A stretch of 11,947 bases of DNA. Source: an uncultured Clostridium sp. GTDB taxonomy: Bacteria; Bacillota; Clostridia; TANB77; CAG-508. This document shows positions 1-7,655 of this stretch, one piece after another. The stretch spans positions 1 through 11,947 of the forward strand of contig USFW01000037.1 of NCBI GenBank assembly GCA_900553985.1, given 5' to 3'. Each line of letters opens with the position of its first letter. Position 1 is the first letter of the stretch. Below the pieces are notes generated by a model. The model did not search any database, was not told the DNA's origin, and was given only the letters and a program-made list of their open reading frames with translations. A program made the position numbers and the translations under genes.

Positions 1-67
1 TTGCTCATAAAATAATATATAATTTCATAAAAGGTAAAATCGATTTACACAAAAAAATTTACACACT

Positions 68-135
68 CTAAAAAAGATACCTTTATGGTAAAATTTAAGT
101 GTAAAACAAAATTTTACCATAAAGGTATGTTTTAG
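68..135 (-). terminator. Long hairpin terminator after the VanW-family gene
   Basis: A perfect 20-bp inverted repeat (77-96 with 109-128, loop 97-108) is extended outward by CTAAAA/TTTTAG (68-73 with 130-135) across a small internal loop. Read on the minus strand, the core stem is followed by C and then six T residues, which is a rho-independent terminator placed about 115 bases beyond the stop of the minus-strand gene. The other direction also has a short T run, so it may work both ways. The stem is longer than a typical terminator; a mobile palindrome (MITE or REP type) is possible, but no second copy is in this window. Confidence 0.7.
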
Positions 136-251
136 TAATTTCGAGTATATCATAAAATTTATGCAAACCTTAAGTTTCTTATAATGATTTTTTAAAATAT
201 TGATAATCGAATTTACAAAATTATATTTTTAAGTTATAGAAAATTGCAATT

Positions 252-1880
252 CTAATGTCTTTTATAAGTATCCCTAGAAAGCAGTTCGGATTTTACAACT
301 TGCCCATTTTGTTTTAATATCCTATAAGCTTCAGAGTAAATTGCATTAGCTGTTGTACTAGTAACTCTTGAAGAGATTTCTACATCATATTCATTATCAC
401 CTCTTAAACCATATATATTGAAAGTTGCAATTCCGTTAGAAACACTACAAGTAATTTTTATTGGGTAATCTCTGGTATTTTTAAATTTAAAATCAATAGC
501 TCCATAAACTACAGTTGCATCTCTACTAGCAGTTACATAAGAAGGAACAAATTGATGATTACTTCTAGAAACAATACCTAAGTTTGCATATAGTACAGCA
601 TTATATAATGTTGAAGTTATTTGGCAAATTCCTCCACCTAAACCGTCTACAACTTCTCCACTAACATAAATAGGTGCTTCCTTGTATCCTGCTGCAATAG
701 TTCTTTCACCGACAACTTGATTATATGAAAAAATTTCACCAGGCATTAAAACAGTTCCATTTATTTTATTTGCTGCTAATTGTAAATTTGTTGTTCTGTC
801 TCTATCCCTAGTAGAATATTTGGTAGAATATGTAGAAAGTAAATCAGGAAAAGCCTCTGTTCCGATCATATTTGTAGTTACATTAGGGTATAATATTTTT
901 AAAGGAATTACATATTCATCTTTAGGTTCTTCAAGCATAGCTTTAGCTTCATCTAAGGAAATCGCAAAATCCATACCATTTTCACTAGGAAAAACTGCAT
1001 AAGGTTCTTGAGTATAGTAAGCATCGACAGGATCTTTATAAATTTCTTCATAAATTTTATCAATATTTATTTTTGAAGGTTGCTCAACTACTGTGGCAAT
1101 ATCTAAAACTCTATCTTTTAAAGTTAAATTCGCTAAGCCGTTTTTTATGTAAGAAACCATTTGACTTACATTAACTATATTTCCTTCACTTCCTGGTGTT
1201 ATAATTAAATTTTTTCCTTCAATATAATATCCACTTTCCTTTACAGTGTCTGGCAATTTTGAAGAAATATCTTTTAAAGAAGTTTCTAATTGCTCAAGAT
1301 CTATGCTATAAGAAGGTTCAATATTGGTGTGTGTAAACATAGTTTTTATTGCTTGAAAGCTATTTTTTAAAATATTTTCATTTTTTCCAATTGAATAAGC
1401 AGAATCAACTGCAGAATCAATATCAAAACTTAAATTAAGAGATGATAATGGAATTGAAGTTTCGTAATCATTATGCTTTAATGCAATATTTTCAGGTAAA
1501 TTTTCATTTATATAACTTGAAATTTTTTCTTTAGCCTCATCTTTTGATAGATTAGAAACATCAACATTTTTTATATAAATACCAGAAGCTATATTATCAT
1601 TATTTGCATTATATACAGTAAAAATACTAAAAGTTATGATTAATACAATTATGGCAATAAAAACTAAAATTCCGAAAATTCCTAAAACTCCAAGCATAGT
1701 TGTTTTTACATCAATAACATTAGGTAAATTATTTTGATAGTTTTTGACAATTTTAAACTCTTGCTCACTTGAAATTTTACTATTATTAGTTGTTAAAATG
1801 CTATTATTATCTAAATTTTCTTCTATATTTCCTGTAAATTCATTTGTATTATTTGATAAATCAACATTTTTTATGCTCAT
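252..1880 (-). CDS. VanW-family membrane-anchored cell-wall protein
   Basis: A 542-residue protein. Residues 1-60 are Asn-rich and probably cytoplasmic. Residues 62-90 form one strongly hydrophobic segment, so the rest should lie outside the membrane. Residues about 100-330 resemble the peptidoglycan-binding-like repeats usually found before VanW domains (segment around IYIKNVDVSNLSKDEA). Residues about 350-480 are the VanW domain, with the hallmark GEIFSYN, GGGICQ and STLYNA motifs. A short beta-rich tail follows. The start at 1880 is preferred because AAAGGAG lies about 7 bases upstream; the open frame continues 30 codons further without such a site. The molecular activity of VanW domains is not established. 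The name comes from vancomycin operons, but this long single-TM architecture is common in clostridia without resistance, and no vanA/H/X/Y gene is nearby. The family call is firm; the function is unknown. Confidence 0.9.
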   Translation of the reverse strand: MSIKNVDLSNNTNEFTGNIEENLDNNSILTTNNSKISSEQEFKIVKNYQNNLPNVIDVKTTMLGVLGIFGILVFIAIIVLIITFSIFTVYNANNDNIASGIYIKNVDVSNLSKDEAKEKISSYINENLPENIALKHNDYETSIPLSSLNLSFDIDSAVDSAYSIGKNENILKNSFQAIKTMFTHTNIEPSYSIDLEQLETSLKDISSKLPDTVKESGYYIEGKNLIITPGSEGNIVNVSQMVSYIKNGLANLTLKDRVLDIATVVEQPSKINIDKIYEEIYKDPVDAYYTQEPYAVFPSENGMDFAISLDEAKAMLEEPKDEYVIPLKILYPNVTTNMIGTEAFPDLLSTYSTKYSTRDRDRTTNLQLAANKINGTVLMPGEIFSYNQVVGERTIAAGYKEAPIYVSGEVVDGLGGGICQITSTLYNAVLYANLGIVSRSNHQFVPSYVTASRDATVVYGAIDFKFKNTRDYPIKITCSVSNGIATFNIYGLRGDNEYDVEISSRVTSTTANAIYSEAYRILKQNGQVVKSELLSRDTYKRH

Positions 1881-1911
1881 AAAATTCTCCTTTTTTTGAT
1901 ATATCAGAAAC

Positions 1912-1920
1912 ATTATATCA
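1912..1920 (-). promoter_or_regulatory. Extended -10 promoter of the VanW-family gene
   Basis: On the minus strand the sequence TGATATAAT fits an extended -10 element (TGnTATAAT) about 32 bases before the preferred start codon. I see no good -35 at 17 bases, which is tolerated with extended -10 promoters. A TTGACA at 1965-1970 (minus) is too far away to pair with it. Confidence 0.5.
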
Positions 1921-2143
1921 TATTTTAAGGCAAAATAATATAAAAAACGAAAAAAGTCACAAATTGTCAAAATAATAAAAAGAAAAATGTAAATAATATT
2001 AGTGTAGAATCAAAAGATAAAATTAAAGAGAAAAAATAAAATATTAATAAAAATAATGTAAAAATTATTATATAATAAATTAAAAAATAGAAATAATGAT
2101 AAAAACTAGATTCTACAATATAGAAAATCTTAAGGAGGTCAAT

Positions 2144-2323
2144 ATGTCAAAGAATTCAAAGCTAATCTCAGAAAATTTAAGAGAAGAGATAGCAAAAGAA
2201 CTTGGTGTATATGAACAAGTAAAAAAAGATGGTGGTAGTTGGGGAAATGTATCCTCAAAAGACTGTGGAAATATAGTATCAAAAGCAATAGAAATAGCAA
2301 ATAGAAGTGTTGAAAATAAATAA
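2144..2323 (+). CDS. Small acid-soluble spore protein, alpha/beta type
   Basis: A 59-residue protein. Alpha/beta SASPs coat DNA in the dormant spore, protect it from UV and heat, and are degraded by the GPR protease at germination. The segment REEIAKELGV (13-22) matches the conserved first helix, which carries the E-I-A type GPR cleavage site. SWGNVSSKDCGNIVSKAIEI (32-51) matches the second conserved block (family pattern: G-W-G-x-hydrophobic-x-[AS]-[KR]-[DE]-x-G-N-hydrophobic-V). The length is normal for the SspF-like clostridial subgroup. The start is fixed by a perfect AAGGAGG six bases upstream; an in-frame ATG at 2096 has no ribosome site. I found no convincing sigma-G promoter upstream. 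A cysteine in the second block is slightly unusual. Its presence implies a spore former. Confidence 0.85.
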   Translation: MSKNSKLISENLREEIAKELGVYEQVKKDGGSWGNVSSKDCGNIVSKAIEIANRSVENK

Positions 2324-2352
2324 TGATTTTGGGGTCGGAGACAAAAATCATT
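2322..2352 (+). other. Hairpin overlapping the SASP stop codon
   Basis: AATGATTTT (2322-2330) pairs perfectly with AAAATCATT (2344-2352) around a 13-base loop, GGGGTCGGAGACA, which is much richer in G than anything near it. No T run follows, so it is not a standard terminator. It begins within the SASP stop codon and might stabilise the mRNA 3' end or bind a regulator; the role is unknown. Confidence 0.5.
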
Positions 2353-2404
2353 TGATTGAATTTAATGAAATAAATAAAAAGTTAAAGAATATTCAATAAT
2401 TAAA

Positions 2405-2449
2405 TTAAAAATAGAAGTAGAATCAATAGATTTTTACTTCTATTTTTAA
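2405..2449. terminator. Bidirectional terminator between SASP and murF
   Basis: A perfect 15-bp inverted repeat (2405-2419 with 2435-2449) with a 15-base loop. The arms contain A5 upstream and T5 downstream, so it can act as a terminator in either direction. It most likely ends the SASP transcript about 80-125 bases after the stop. Confidence 0.7.
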
Positions 2450-2492
2450 TATGTATTTTAATTTATATACGAAAGATTCTCCCAAATTTAAG

Positions 2493-2521
2493 TTGCAAAA
2501 TTAAAAATAAAGACATATAAT
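2493..2521 (+). promoter_or_regulatory. murF promoter
   Basis: TTGCAA (2493-2498), a 17-base spacer and TATAAT (2516-2521) give a good sigma-A promoter. The predicted transcript starts near 2528, about 27 bases before the murF ATG. Confidence 0.65.
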
Positions 2522-2554
2522 TTACAAAGAAAAAATAAGAAAGGAAAAAATCTA

Positions 2555-3964
2555 ATGAAAAAGATAAAAATAAAAGATATCATAAATACAACAAAAGGAA
2601 CTCTAATTCAAGGAAATTCAGAGTTAGAATGCATAGAATTCTCTAAAGATACAAGAACAATAAAAGGAGGAGAAATATACATAGGAATAAAAGGCGAAAA
2701 ATTTGATGGAAATAAATTTTGGAAAGAAGCATTAAATAAAGGAGCAGAGGCAGTAATAATACAAGACATAAATTTTGAAGAAAAAGAATTAAAAAAATTT
2801 GAAAATAAAACAATTATAAAAGTGGAAAATACACTAGAGGCTCTATATAAAATTGCAAAGTTCAAAAGAGAGCTATATAATATACCTGTAATAGCAATAA
2901 CAGGAAGTGTAGGAAAGACAAGTACAAAAGATATAGTAGCAAATGTGGTTTCAAAAAAATACAAAACATTAAAAACAGAAGGAAACAATAACAACAATAT
3001 AGGAATGCCACTAACAATATTAAAATTAAAAGATCATGAAGCAATGGTATTAGAAATGGGAATGAATCATTTTGGAGAAATAAGTTTATTAACAAATATA
3101 GCCAAACCTAATATTTGTATAATAACAAACATAGGAACATCACATATTGGAAATCTAGGTTCAAGAGAAAATATATTAAAAGCAAAACTAGAAATATTAG
3201 AAGGAACCAAAAATCCAACTGTCATAATCAATAATGACAATGATTTATTGCATAAATGGTATGAGGAAAATAAAGAAAAATATAATATAAAAACATATGG
3301 TATAAAAAATCAAAGTGAGTTTATGGCAAAAGAAATTAAACTAAATGAAGATTCAAGCGAATTTAAAGTATTAATTTCTAAGGAAAACAAAGAAATTAAT
3401 ACTACTGTACCAGTTGGAGGAGAACATTTTGTTTTAAATAGTTTATGTGCATTTACAGTAGGGAAAGAACTAAAAATTGACGAAAAAGATATAACAAGTG
3501 GAATAGAAAAATTTGAATTAACTAAAAAAAGAATGGATATTATAAAATTAAAAAATGGAGTAGAAATAATAAATGATGCATATAATGCAAGTTTAGAGTC
3601 AATGAAAGCAAGTTTAAAATACTTAGGAAATATCCAAGGAAAAAGAAAAATAGCAGTATTAGGAGATATGTTTGAACTAGGAGAATTTTCTGAGGAACTA
3701 CATAAAAATGTAGGTAGTGAAGTGTATAAAAATAATATTGATATACTAATATGTAGTGGGAAAAATTCAAAAGAAATAATAAAACAAGCAAATATAGAAG
3801 GTTTATCCACAGAAAGTATATATTATGTGGAAAACAAAGAAGAAATATTAGAAAAACTAAAAAGTATTTGTAAAGATGGAGATGTAGTCTTATTTAAAGC
3901 ATCAAATGGAATGCAATTTTATAAAATAGCAGAAGAATATCAAAAATATGTAGAAGAAGATTAA
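2555..3964 (+). CDS. murF: UDP-MurNAc-tripeptide--D-Ala-D-Ala ligase MurF
   Basis: A 469-residue cytoplasmic Mur ligase that uses ATP to join D-Ala-D-Ala to UDP-MurNAc-tripeptide, the last cytoplasmic step in building the pentapeptide precursor. Domain 1 (about 1-105) carries the MurF-type FSKDTRTIKGGEIYIGIKG segment. The central ATPase domain has the P-loop TGSVGKTST (116-124), the EGNNNNNIGMPLT block (142-154), EMGMNHFGEI (167-176) and NIGTSHIGNLGSRENI (192-207). The C-terminal domain has NDAYNASLESM and LGDMFELGEFS, both typical of MurF rather than MurC, D or E. The length is normal for the family. The start is supported by AAGGAA about 9 bases upstream. It is followed 110 bases later by ddl, which makes its D-Ala-D-Ala substrate, so the pair is functionally coherent. 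Confidence 0.96.
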   Translation: MKKIKIKDIINTTKGTLIQGNSELECIEFSKDTRTIKGGEIYIGIKGEKFDGNKFWKEALNKGAEAVIIQDINFEEKELKKFENKTIIKVENTLEALYKIAKFKRELYNIPVIAITGSVGKTSTKDIVANVVSKKYKTLKTEGNNNNNIGMPLTILKLKDHEAMVLEMGMNHFGEISLLTNIAKPNICIITNIGTSHIGNLGSRENILKAKLEILEGTKNPTVIINNDNDLLHKWYEENKEKYNIKTYGIKNQSEFMAKEIKLNEDSSEFKVLISKENKEINTTVPVGGEHFVLNSLCAFTVGKELKIDEKDITSGIEKFELTKKRMDIIKLKNGVEIINDAYNASLESMKASLKYLGNIQGKRKIAVLGDMFELGEFSEELHKNVGSEVYKNNIDILICSGKNSKEIIKQANIEGLSTESIYYVENKEEILEKLKSICKDGDVVLFKASNGMQFYKIAEEYQKYVEED

Positions 3965-4018
3965 AAACTAATATATAAGTGAAGAAATAAAATTAATAAA
4001 AATAAAAAATATGAATAG

Positions 4019-4047
4019 TTGATACATATAATTATATAAACTATATA
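4019..4047 (+). promoter_or_regulatory. ddl promoter (candidate)
   Basis: TTGATA (4019-4024), a 17-base spacer and TATATA (4042-4047) lie in the gap between murF and ddl. No terminator separates the genes, so ddl may be read both from here and by continuation from murF. The surrounding sequence is almost pure A/T, so chance matches are likely. Confidence 0.4.
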
Positions 4048-4074
4048 AAATATAAAATAAGGAAGTGTTGTTGG

Positions 4075-5118
4075 ATGAAAAAGAAATTAGGAATTATATT
4101 TGGGGGAATGTCAACAGAAAACGAAGTATCAGTTCAGTCAGCTAAATCAATAATGAGAGAATTGAATAAGGAAAAATATGAAATTTTTCCGATTTACATT
4201 TCAAAAGAGGGAATATGGTATAAATATTTAGAAACAGAGGAAATTATTGAATTTGGCCAAGAAATAAAAAATAAAGAAAAAATAGAAAACATTATTGAAG
4301 AATTGAAGAAATTAGATGTAATATTCCCAGTTTTGCATGGATTGTATGGAGAAGATGGAACAATACAAGGGTTATTTGAGTTATTAGGAGTAAAATATGT
4401 TGGGTGTAAGGTACTAGCTTCAAGTATCGGAATGGATAAAGCATATACTAAAATAATATTTGATAGAGCAAATATTAATCAAGCTAAATATGAATATATA
4501 AAAATAGATGGTGATAACTATATATACATAGATAAAGAATTTAATGAAGAAAAATTAACAATGGATTCATTAATAAAAAGAATAACAACTAATTTAGAAT
4601 TTCCTGTATTTGTTAAACCATCTAATTCAGGTTCAAGTGTAGGAATTAACAAAGCAGAAAATGAAGAGGAACTTGAAGAGTATATAAAATATGCAGCGAA
4701 ATTTGATAATAAAGTCCTAATAGAAGAAGGTATAATTGGAAAAGAGGTAGAATGTGCAGTACTTGGAAATGAAGATGTAATTTCATCAAATGTTGGAGAA
4801 ATAAGAGCAGCAGATAAATTTTATAGTTTTGATGCTAAATATAAAAATCAAGAATCAAAAACATTAATACCAGCAGATATACCAGAAGAAATTTCAAGAG
4901 AAATAAGGAAGTTAGCTGTAAAGGCCTTTAAAGCAATAGACGGAAAAGGATTATCAAGAGTAGATTTTTTTGTTGAAGATAAAACAAATAAAATTTATAT
5001 AAATGAAATAAATACATTACCAGGGTTTACTAATATTAGTATGTATCCTAAATTATTTGAGAGTATAGGAATAAAATATAGTGAGTTGCTAGATAAATTA
5101 ATAGATCTTGCACTATAA
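4075..5118 (+). CDS. ddl: D-alanine--D-alanine ligase
   Basis: A 347-residue ATP-grasp ligase that condenses two D-alanines for cell-wall precursor synthesis. Visible motifs: FGGMSTENEVS (9-19) with the catalytic Glu at 15; HGLYGEDGTIQG (88-99); SGSSVGI (185-191); an omega-loop FYSFDAKY (249-256) whose last Tyr is the residue that selects dipeptide formation; and NEINTLPGFT (310-319) with the metal-binding Glu311 and Asn313. Tyr rather than His in the omega loop argues for normal D-Ala-D-Ala rather than a VanA-type D-Ala-D-Lac ligase. The second residue after HG is Leu, where many relatives have Pro or Lys. The start has AAGGAAG about 9 bases upstream. It directly follows murF, which uses its product. 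Confidence 0.95.
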   Translation: MKKKLGIIFGGMSTENEVSVQSAKSIMRELNKEKYEIFPIYISKEGIWYKYLETEEIIEFGQEIKNKEKIENIIEELKKLDVIFPVLHGLYGEDGTIQGLFELLGVKYVGCKVLASSIGMDKAYTKIIFDRANINQAKYEYIKIDGDNYIYIDKEFNEEKLTMDSLIKRITTNLEFPVFVKPSNSGSSVGINKAENEEELEEYIKYAAKFDNKVLIEEGIIGKEVECAVLGNEDVISSNVGEIRAADKFYSFDAKYKNQESKTLIPADIPEEISREIRKLAVKAFKAIDGKGLSRVDFFVEDKTNKIYINEINTLPGFTNISMYPKLFESIGIKYSELLDKLIDLAL

Positions 5119-5153
5119 ATTTGTTACAATTCACAGCTTAATAAAAAATAAAG

Positions 5154-5183
5154 AAAAGTCCATAAAAATATGGATTTTTTTTT
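5154..5183 (+). terminator. Terminator after ddl
   Basis: TCCATA (5159-5164) and TATGGA (5169-5174) form a 6-bp stem with an AAAA loop, extended by AAAAG against the T run and followed by nine T residues. It ends the murF-ddl transcript 36 bases after the ddl stop. Confidence 0.85.
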
Positions 5184-5193
5184 CATTTTATAT

Positions 5194-5199
5194 TATAAT
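5194..5199 (+). promoter_or_regulatory. Candidate -10 box for the DnaJ-like gene
   Basis: A perfect TATAAT lies about 32 bases before the preferred start codon. The -35 at 17 bases (TGGATT) is poor and overlaps the preceding terminator. I see no CIRCE-type inverted repeat, so there is no sign of HrcA heat-shock control. Confidence 0.4.
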
Positions 5200-5230
5200 A
5201 GACATACCTAATTAAGGGAGGATGTCACAA

Positions 5231-6106
5231 ATGGTTTTTAAAGATTATTACAAAATTTTAGAATTAGAAACAAGTAGAGTATCTTTAGAAGAAATAAAAA
5301 TAGCATATAGAAATGCAGCTAAAAAATATCATCCAGATGTAAATGTTGGAGATAGTTTAGCAGAAGAAAGAATAAAAGATATTAATGAAGCATATACCAA
5401 ATTATCAAATCCAACAACCAAAAGAAAATATGATAGAATTTGGAATGCAAATAATTTTAGGAAAAATACATTTAAGCCTAATGGAAAAGAAACAATAGTA
5501 AATATGTTTTTGGGAAAGAATTCTGATAAAGAAAAAGATGATAAAGAAAAGAATCCACCAATTAAAGGAGAAAATGTAGAAACAGAAATAAAAACTACAA
5601 TATATGAAGCATTTTATGGATTAGAAAAGAAACTATCTTTAAGAACAATAGATGGAAAAATGAAAACTTTTTCAGTATCAATTCCTGAAGGAATAAGAGA
5701 TGGAGAAAAGATACGATTACTTGGACAAGGTAAGCCTGGAAAAAATGGAGCAAAAAATGGAGATTTATTTATTAAAATAAATATACAAAATGATAAGAAA
5801 TTTAGATTACAAGGATATGACATATATACTGATCTAATGATAACACCGTCTGAGGCAGCATTAGGAACACGAGTAAATCTTCAGTCAATAGATGAAGAAA
5901 CTAAAGTGTATATACCTCAAGGAATAGAAAGCGGAGAAAGAATTAGAATACCAGGGAAAGGATATAAAACAGGAAAAGGTACAAGAGGAGATTTAGTTGC
6001 TGAAATAAAGATAATGGTACCAAAAAAATTATCAAATGAAGAAATTGAAATATATAAAAAATTAAATGAAATATCAAATTTTAATCCAAGAAACACAAAT
6101 ATTTAA
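5231..6106 (+). CDS. DnaJ-family co-chaperone without zinc finger (CbpA-type)
   Basis: A 291-residue protein. The J-domain is at about residues 2-65 and contains the HPD triad (34-36) that stimulates DnaK ATPase, ending in NEAYTKLSNPTTKRKYD. A charged linker (about 70-115) follows, then two beta-rich C-terminal substrate-binding domains with IPEGIRDGEKIRLLGQGKPG, DLFIKINI and IPQGIESGERIRIPGKGYKT. There is no cysteine, so the zinc-finger region of type I DnaJ is absent. That makes it a type II (CbpA/DnaJB-like) protein and probably not the main DnaJ. The start at 5231 is chosen because AAGGGAGG ends 9 bases upstream; the ATG at 5222 directly abuts that site and cannot use it. No dnaK or grpE is adjacent. 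Confidence 0.9.
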   Translation: MVFKDYYKILELETSRVSLEEIKIAYRNAAKKYHPDVNVGDSLAEERIKDINEAYTKLSNPTTKRKYDRIWNANNFRKNTFKPNGKETIVNMFLGKNSDKEKDDKEKNPPIKGENVETEIKTTIYEAFYGLEKKLSLRTIDGKMKTFSVSIPEGIRDGEKIRLLGQGKPGKNGAKNGDLFIKINIQNDKKFRLQGYDIYTDLMITPSEAALGTRVNLQSIDEETKVYIPQGIESGERIRIPGKGYKTGKGTRGDLVAEIKIMVPKKLSNEEIEIYKKLNEISNFNPRNTNI

Positions 6107-6124
6107 TTTACATAAATTTAAACC

Positions 6125-6153
6125 TTGACAAACCTTGCAAAATCAAGTAAAAT
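6125..6153 (+). promoter_or_regulatory. Strong promoter of the coupling-protein operon
   Basis: Consensus TTGACA (6125-6130), exactly 17 bases, then TAAAAT (6148-6153). The transcript should begin near 6160, leaving a leader of about 60 bases before the first gene. This is one of the two best promoters in the window and suggests that the three-gene operon is actively transcribed. Confidence 0.75.
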
Positions 6154-6221
6154 ATATATTGTAAGTATTTTATACTAAAGATAAGCTATGGATTAAAACA
6201 TAGAAATGGGGTGTAAAGAAA

Positions 6222-6749
6222 ATGATGGAAATGTGGCAAGGAAAACATTTCAGTATAACAGATCCAAAAGGTGTGAGTACAGTAATATACCAGATAAATA
6301 AAACAGAAAAAGAATTTTTAAAAGATTCTCCAAGGTATACGGTTGAAAGACTGGATTTTTCAGAGGAAATAACAGGAGAATTAACTAAAAAGACTTTTTA
6401 TGTTGATAATCCATCAGATGATGAAGATAATTTAGTAATTCTATCATTTGGAAAAGATAGGGTTGTAGTTAACATGGCTTTGCTTGAAGGAAATAAAATT
6501 TCTATTAGTAAAAAACCAATGCCATTAAAATTTAATAGTTTATATTCAGAAGAAAAAACAGAATATAAAGATGTAAAATATACACCAAATTTAAAAAGGC
6601 CAATTTGTATAATTGACCCAGAAACAACAGAAGAAGTTAAACCAGTGTTATATTATGATGAAAAAACAAATGAAGTAAAAGGAAAATGTAAATTGAAACC
6701 ATATAAATCTTATTTTGCCTTTGAAATTAGAGACAAAAAAGATAATTAA
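6222..6749 (+). CDS. Unrecognised soluble protein, first gene of the coupling-protein operon
   Basis: A 175-residue protein that I do not recognise. It has no signal peptide or membrane segment. The sequence is rich in charged residues and predicted short beta strands (ENLVIL-like and KDRVVVNMALLEGNKISI stretches in the middle, VKPVLYYDEKTNEVKG near the end). There are two cysteines, in PICIIDP (about 132-138) and GKCKL. The ribosome site is weak (GGGGTG 8 bases before 6222), and ATG codons at 6222, 6225 and 6231 are all possible. It is the first gene after a strong promoter. Its stop codon overlaps the Shine-Dalgarno of the next gene, so the two are probably translationally coupled and made together with the VirD4-like ATPase. 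A role as an accessory or substrate of that ATPase is only a guess from context. Confidence 0.75.
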   Translation: MMEMWQGKHFSITDPKGVSTVIYQINKTEKEFLKDSPRYTVERLDFSEEITGELTKKTFYVDNPSDDEDNLVILSFGKDRVVVNMALLEGNKISISKKPMPLKFNSLYSEEKTEYKDVKYTPNLKRPICIIDPETTEEVKPVLYYDEKTNEVKGKCKLKPYKSYFAFEIRDKKDN

Positions 6750-6764
6750 GGAGGAGTTTTTAAA

Positions 6765-7145
6765 ATGGGGAGTCCGAGTGCACAGAAAGATGATAATATG
6801 AGATTAGAAATTGTTTGTGCAGTAATTCAAGAAGTAATAAAAGAAAATAATAAGGAAGAAAATAAAAAACCAGGAGAATATACTGTAATTGAAAATAAAG
6901 GAAGAAAAGACGATTTAGAATCTCAAGTTGCACAGTCATTAGAACAAGTAATACAAGCAGGTGCAATAGATAATGAATGTGGATTTGATGCAAAAACGAA
7001 TACTATGATAAGAGTGGTTAATAGTAAAGAAATTCCTGTTGGAGATAAAAATTCATTTAAGAGAGCATATAAAGAAATGAAAGAAAAAGGAAAGACTTAC
7101 TTGGGAAATAACAAAGAAACAGGTTATGATTTAGAAGAAAAATAA
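6765..7145 (+). CDS. Unrecognised small soluble protein, second gene of the operon
   Basis: A 126-residue protein of unknown family. Helical segments are suggested at about 12-32 (MRLEIVCAVIQEVIKENNKE) and 50-68 (DDLESQVAQSLEQVIQAGAI), then a short possible beta hairpin (TNTMIRVVNSKEIPVG) and a lysine-rich tail. No membrane segment or known catalytic motif is visible. The start is well set by AAGGAGGAG 8 bases upstream, and that site includes the last two bases of the preceding stop codon. It lies 24 bases before the VirD4-like gene. A small helical, charged protein just upstream of a coupling protein could be an adaptor, as PcfB-type proteins are in some conjugative elements, but I see no similarity to PcfB. 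Confidence 0.8.
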   Translation: MGSPSAQKDDNMRLEIVCAVIQEVIKENNKEENKKPGEYTVIENKGRKDDLESQVAQSLEQVIQAGAIDNECGFDAKTNTMIRVVNSKEIPVGDKNSFKRAYKEMKEKGKTYLGNNKETGYDLEEK

Positions 7146-7169
7146 TACAAAAGAGTAGGTGAATTATAG

Positions 7170-7655
7170 ATGAACTACAAGTTGGAAGGTGCATTAAAAA
7201 GAAATAGAAAATATTTTATAATTTGTGGAATACTATGGATAATTATAGCCATAGTATTTGTTGCGCCAGTCGCATATAGTAAGTTTGTAGCAGGATTAGT
7301 AGATGGATCAGAAGTTTTGGAAACATTTATAACAACATTTATTGGTTCAATAACACATCCATTGCAAACCTTTGGAAAATTATTTGAGGAGGGTGCTGTT
7401 GGAGATTATATTTCAACTTTATTGATAGTTAGTATTTTTTATTTATTTTTCTTCTTTATTGGAATATATAAGTCAGCACCAAAAAATGAATATTCAGACA
7501 TAGAACATGGATCAAGTGATTGGAGTAAAAAAGGAGAACAATATAAAATATTAAATAAAGATAAAGGGATAATATTAGCAGAAGATAATTATTTACCAGT
7601 AGATAAAAGAGGAAATGTAAATGTTTTAGTTGTAGGACGGATCAGGATCTGGTAA
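7170..7655 (+). CDS. VirD4/TraG-like coupling protein, N-terminal part (frameshifted)
   Basis: This reading frame encodes the membrane end of a type IV coupling protein, the hexameric ATPase that feeds DNA-protein substrates into a conjugation channel. Two membrane segments are visible, at about residues 14-38 and 80-100, followed by the EHGSSDW region typical of Gram-positive VirD4-like proteins. NVLVVG (151-156) is the strand leading into the P-loop. After Gly156 the frame runs off into five unrelated residues and stops at 7653-7655. Removing one base at 7638 restores GGSGSGKS and joins this frame to the next one, giving 678 residues in all. The start at 7170 has AGGTGA 7 bases upstream. 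As written, the product is a truncated membrane peptide without ATPase. Confidence 0.85.
   Translation: MNYKLEGALKRNRKYFIICGILWIIIAIVFVAPVAYSKFVAGLVDGSEVLETFITTFIGSITHPLQTFGKLFEEGAVGDYISTLLIVSIFYLFFFFIGIYKSAPKNEYSDIEHGSSDWSKKGEQYKILNKDKGIILAEDNYLPVDKRGNVNVLVVGRIRIW
7638..7638 (+). other. Single-base insertion breaking the Walker A motif
   Basis: The C at 7638 interrupts what would otherwise read Val-Gly-Gly-Ser-Gly-Ser-Gly-Lys-Ser. Both frames are intact and well conserved up to this exact base. In the upstream frame it creates the codon CGG, which I find in frame nowhere else in the window. Confidence 0.85.
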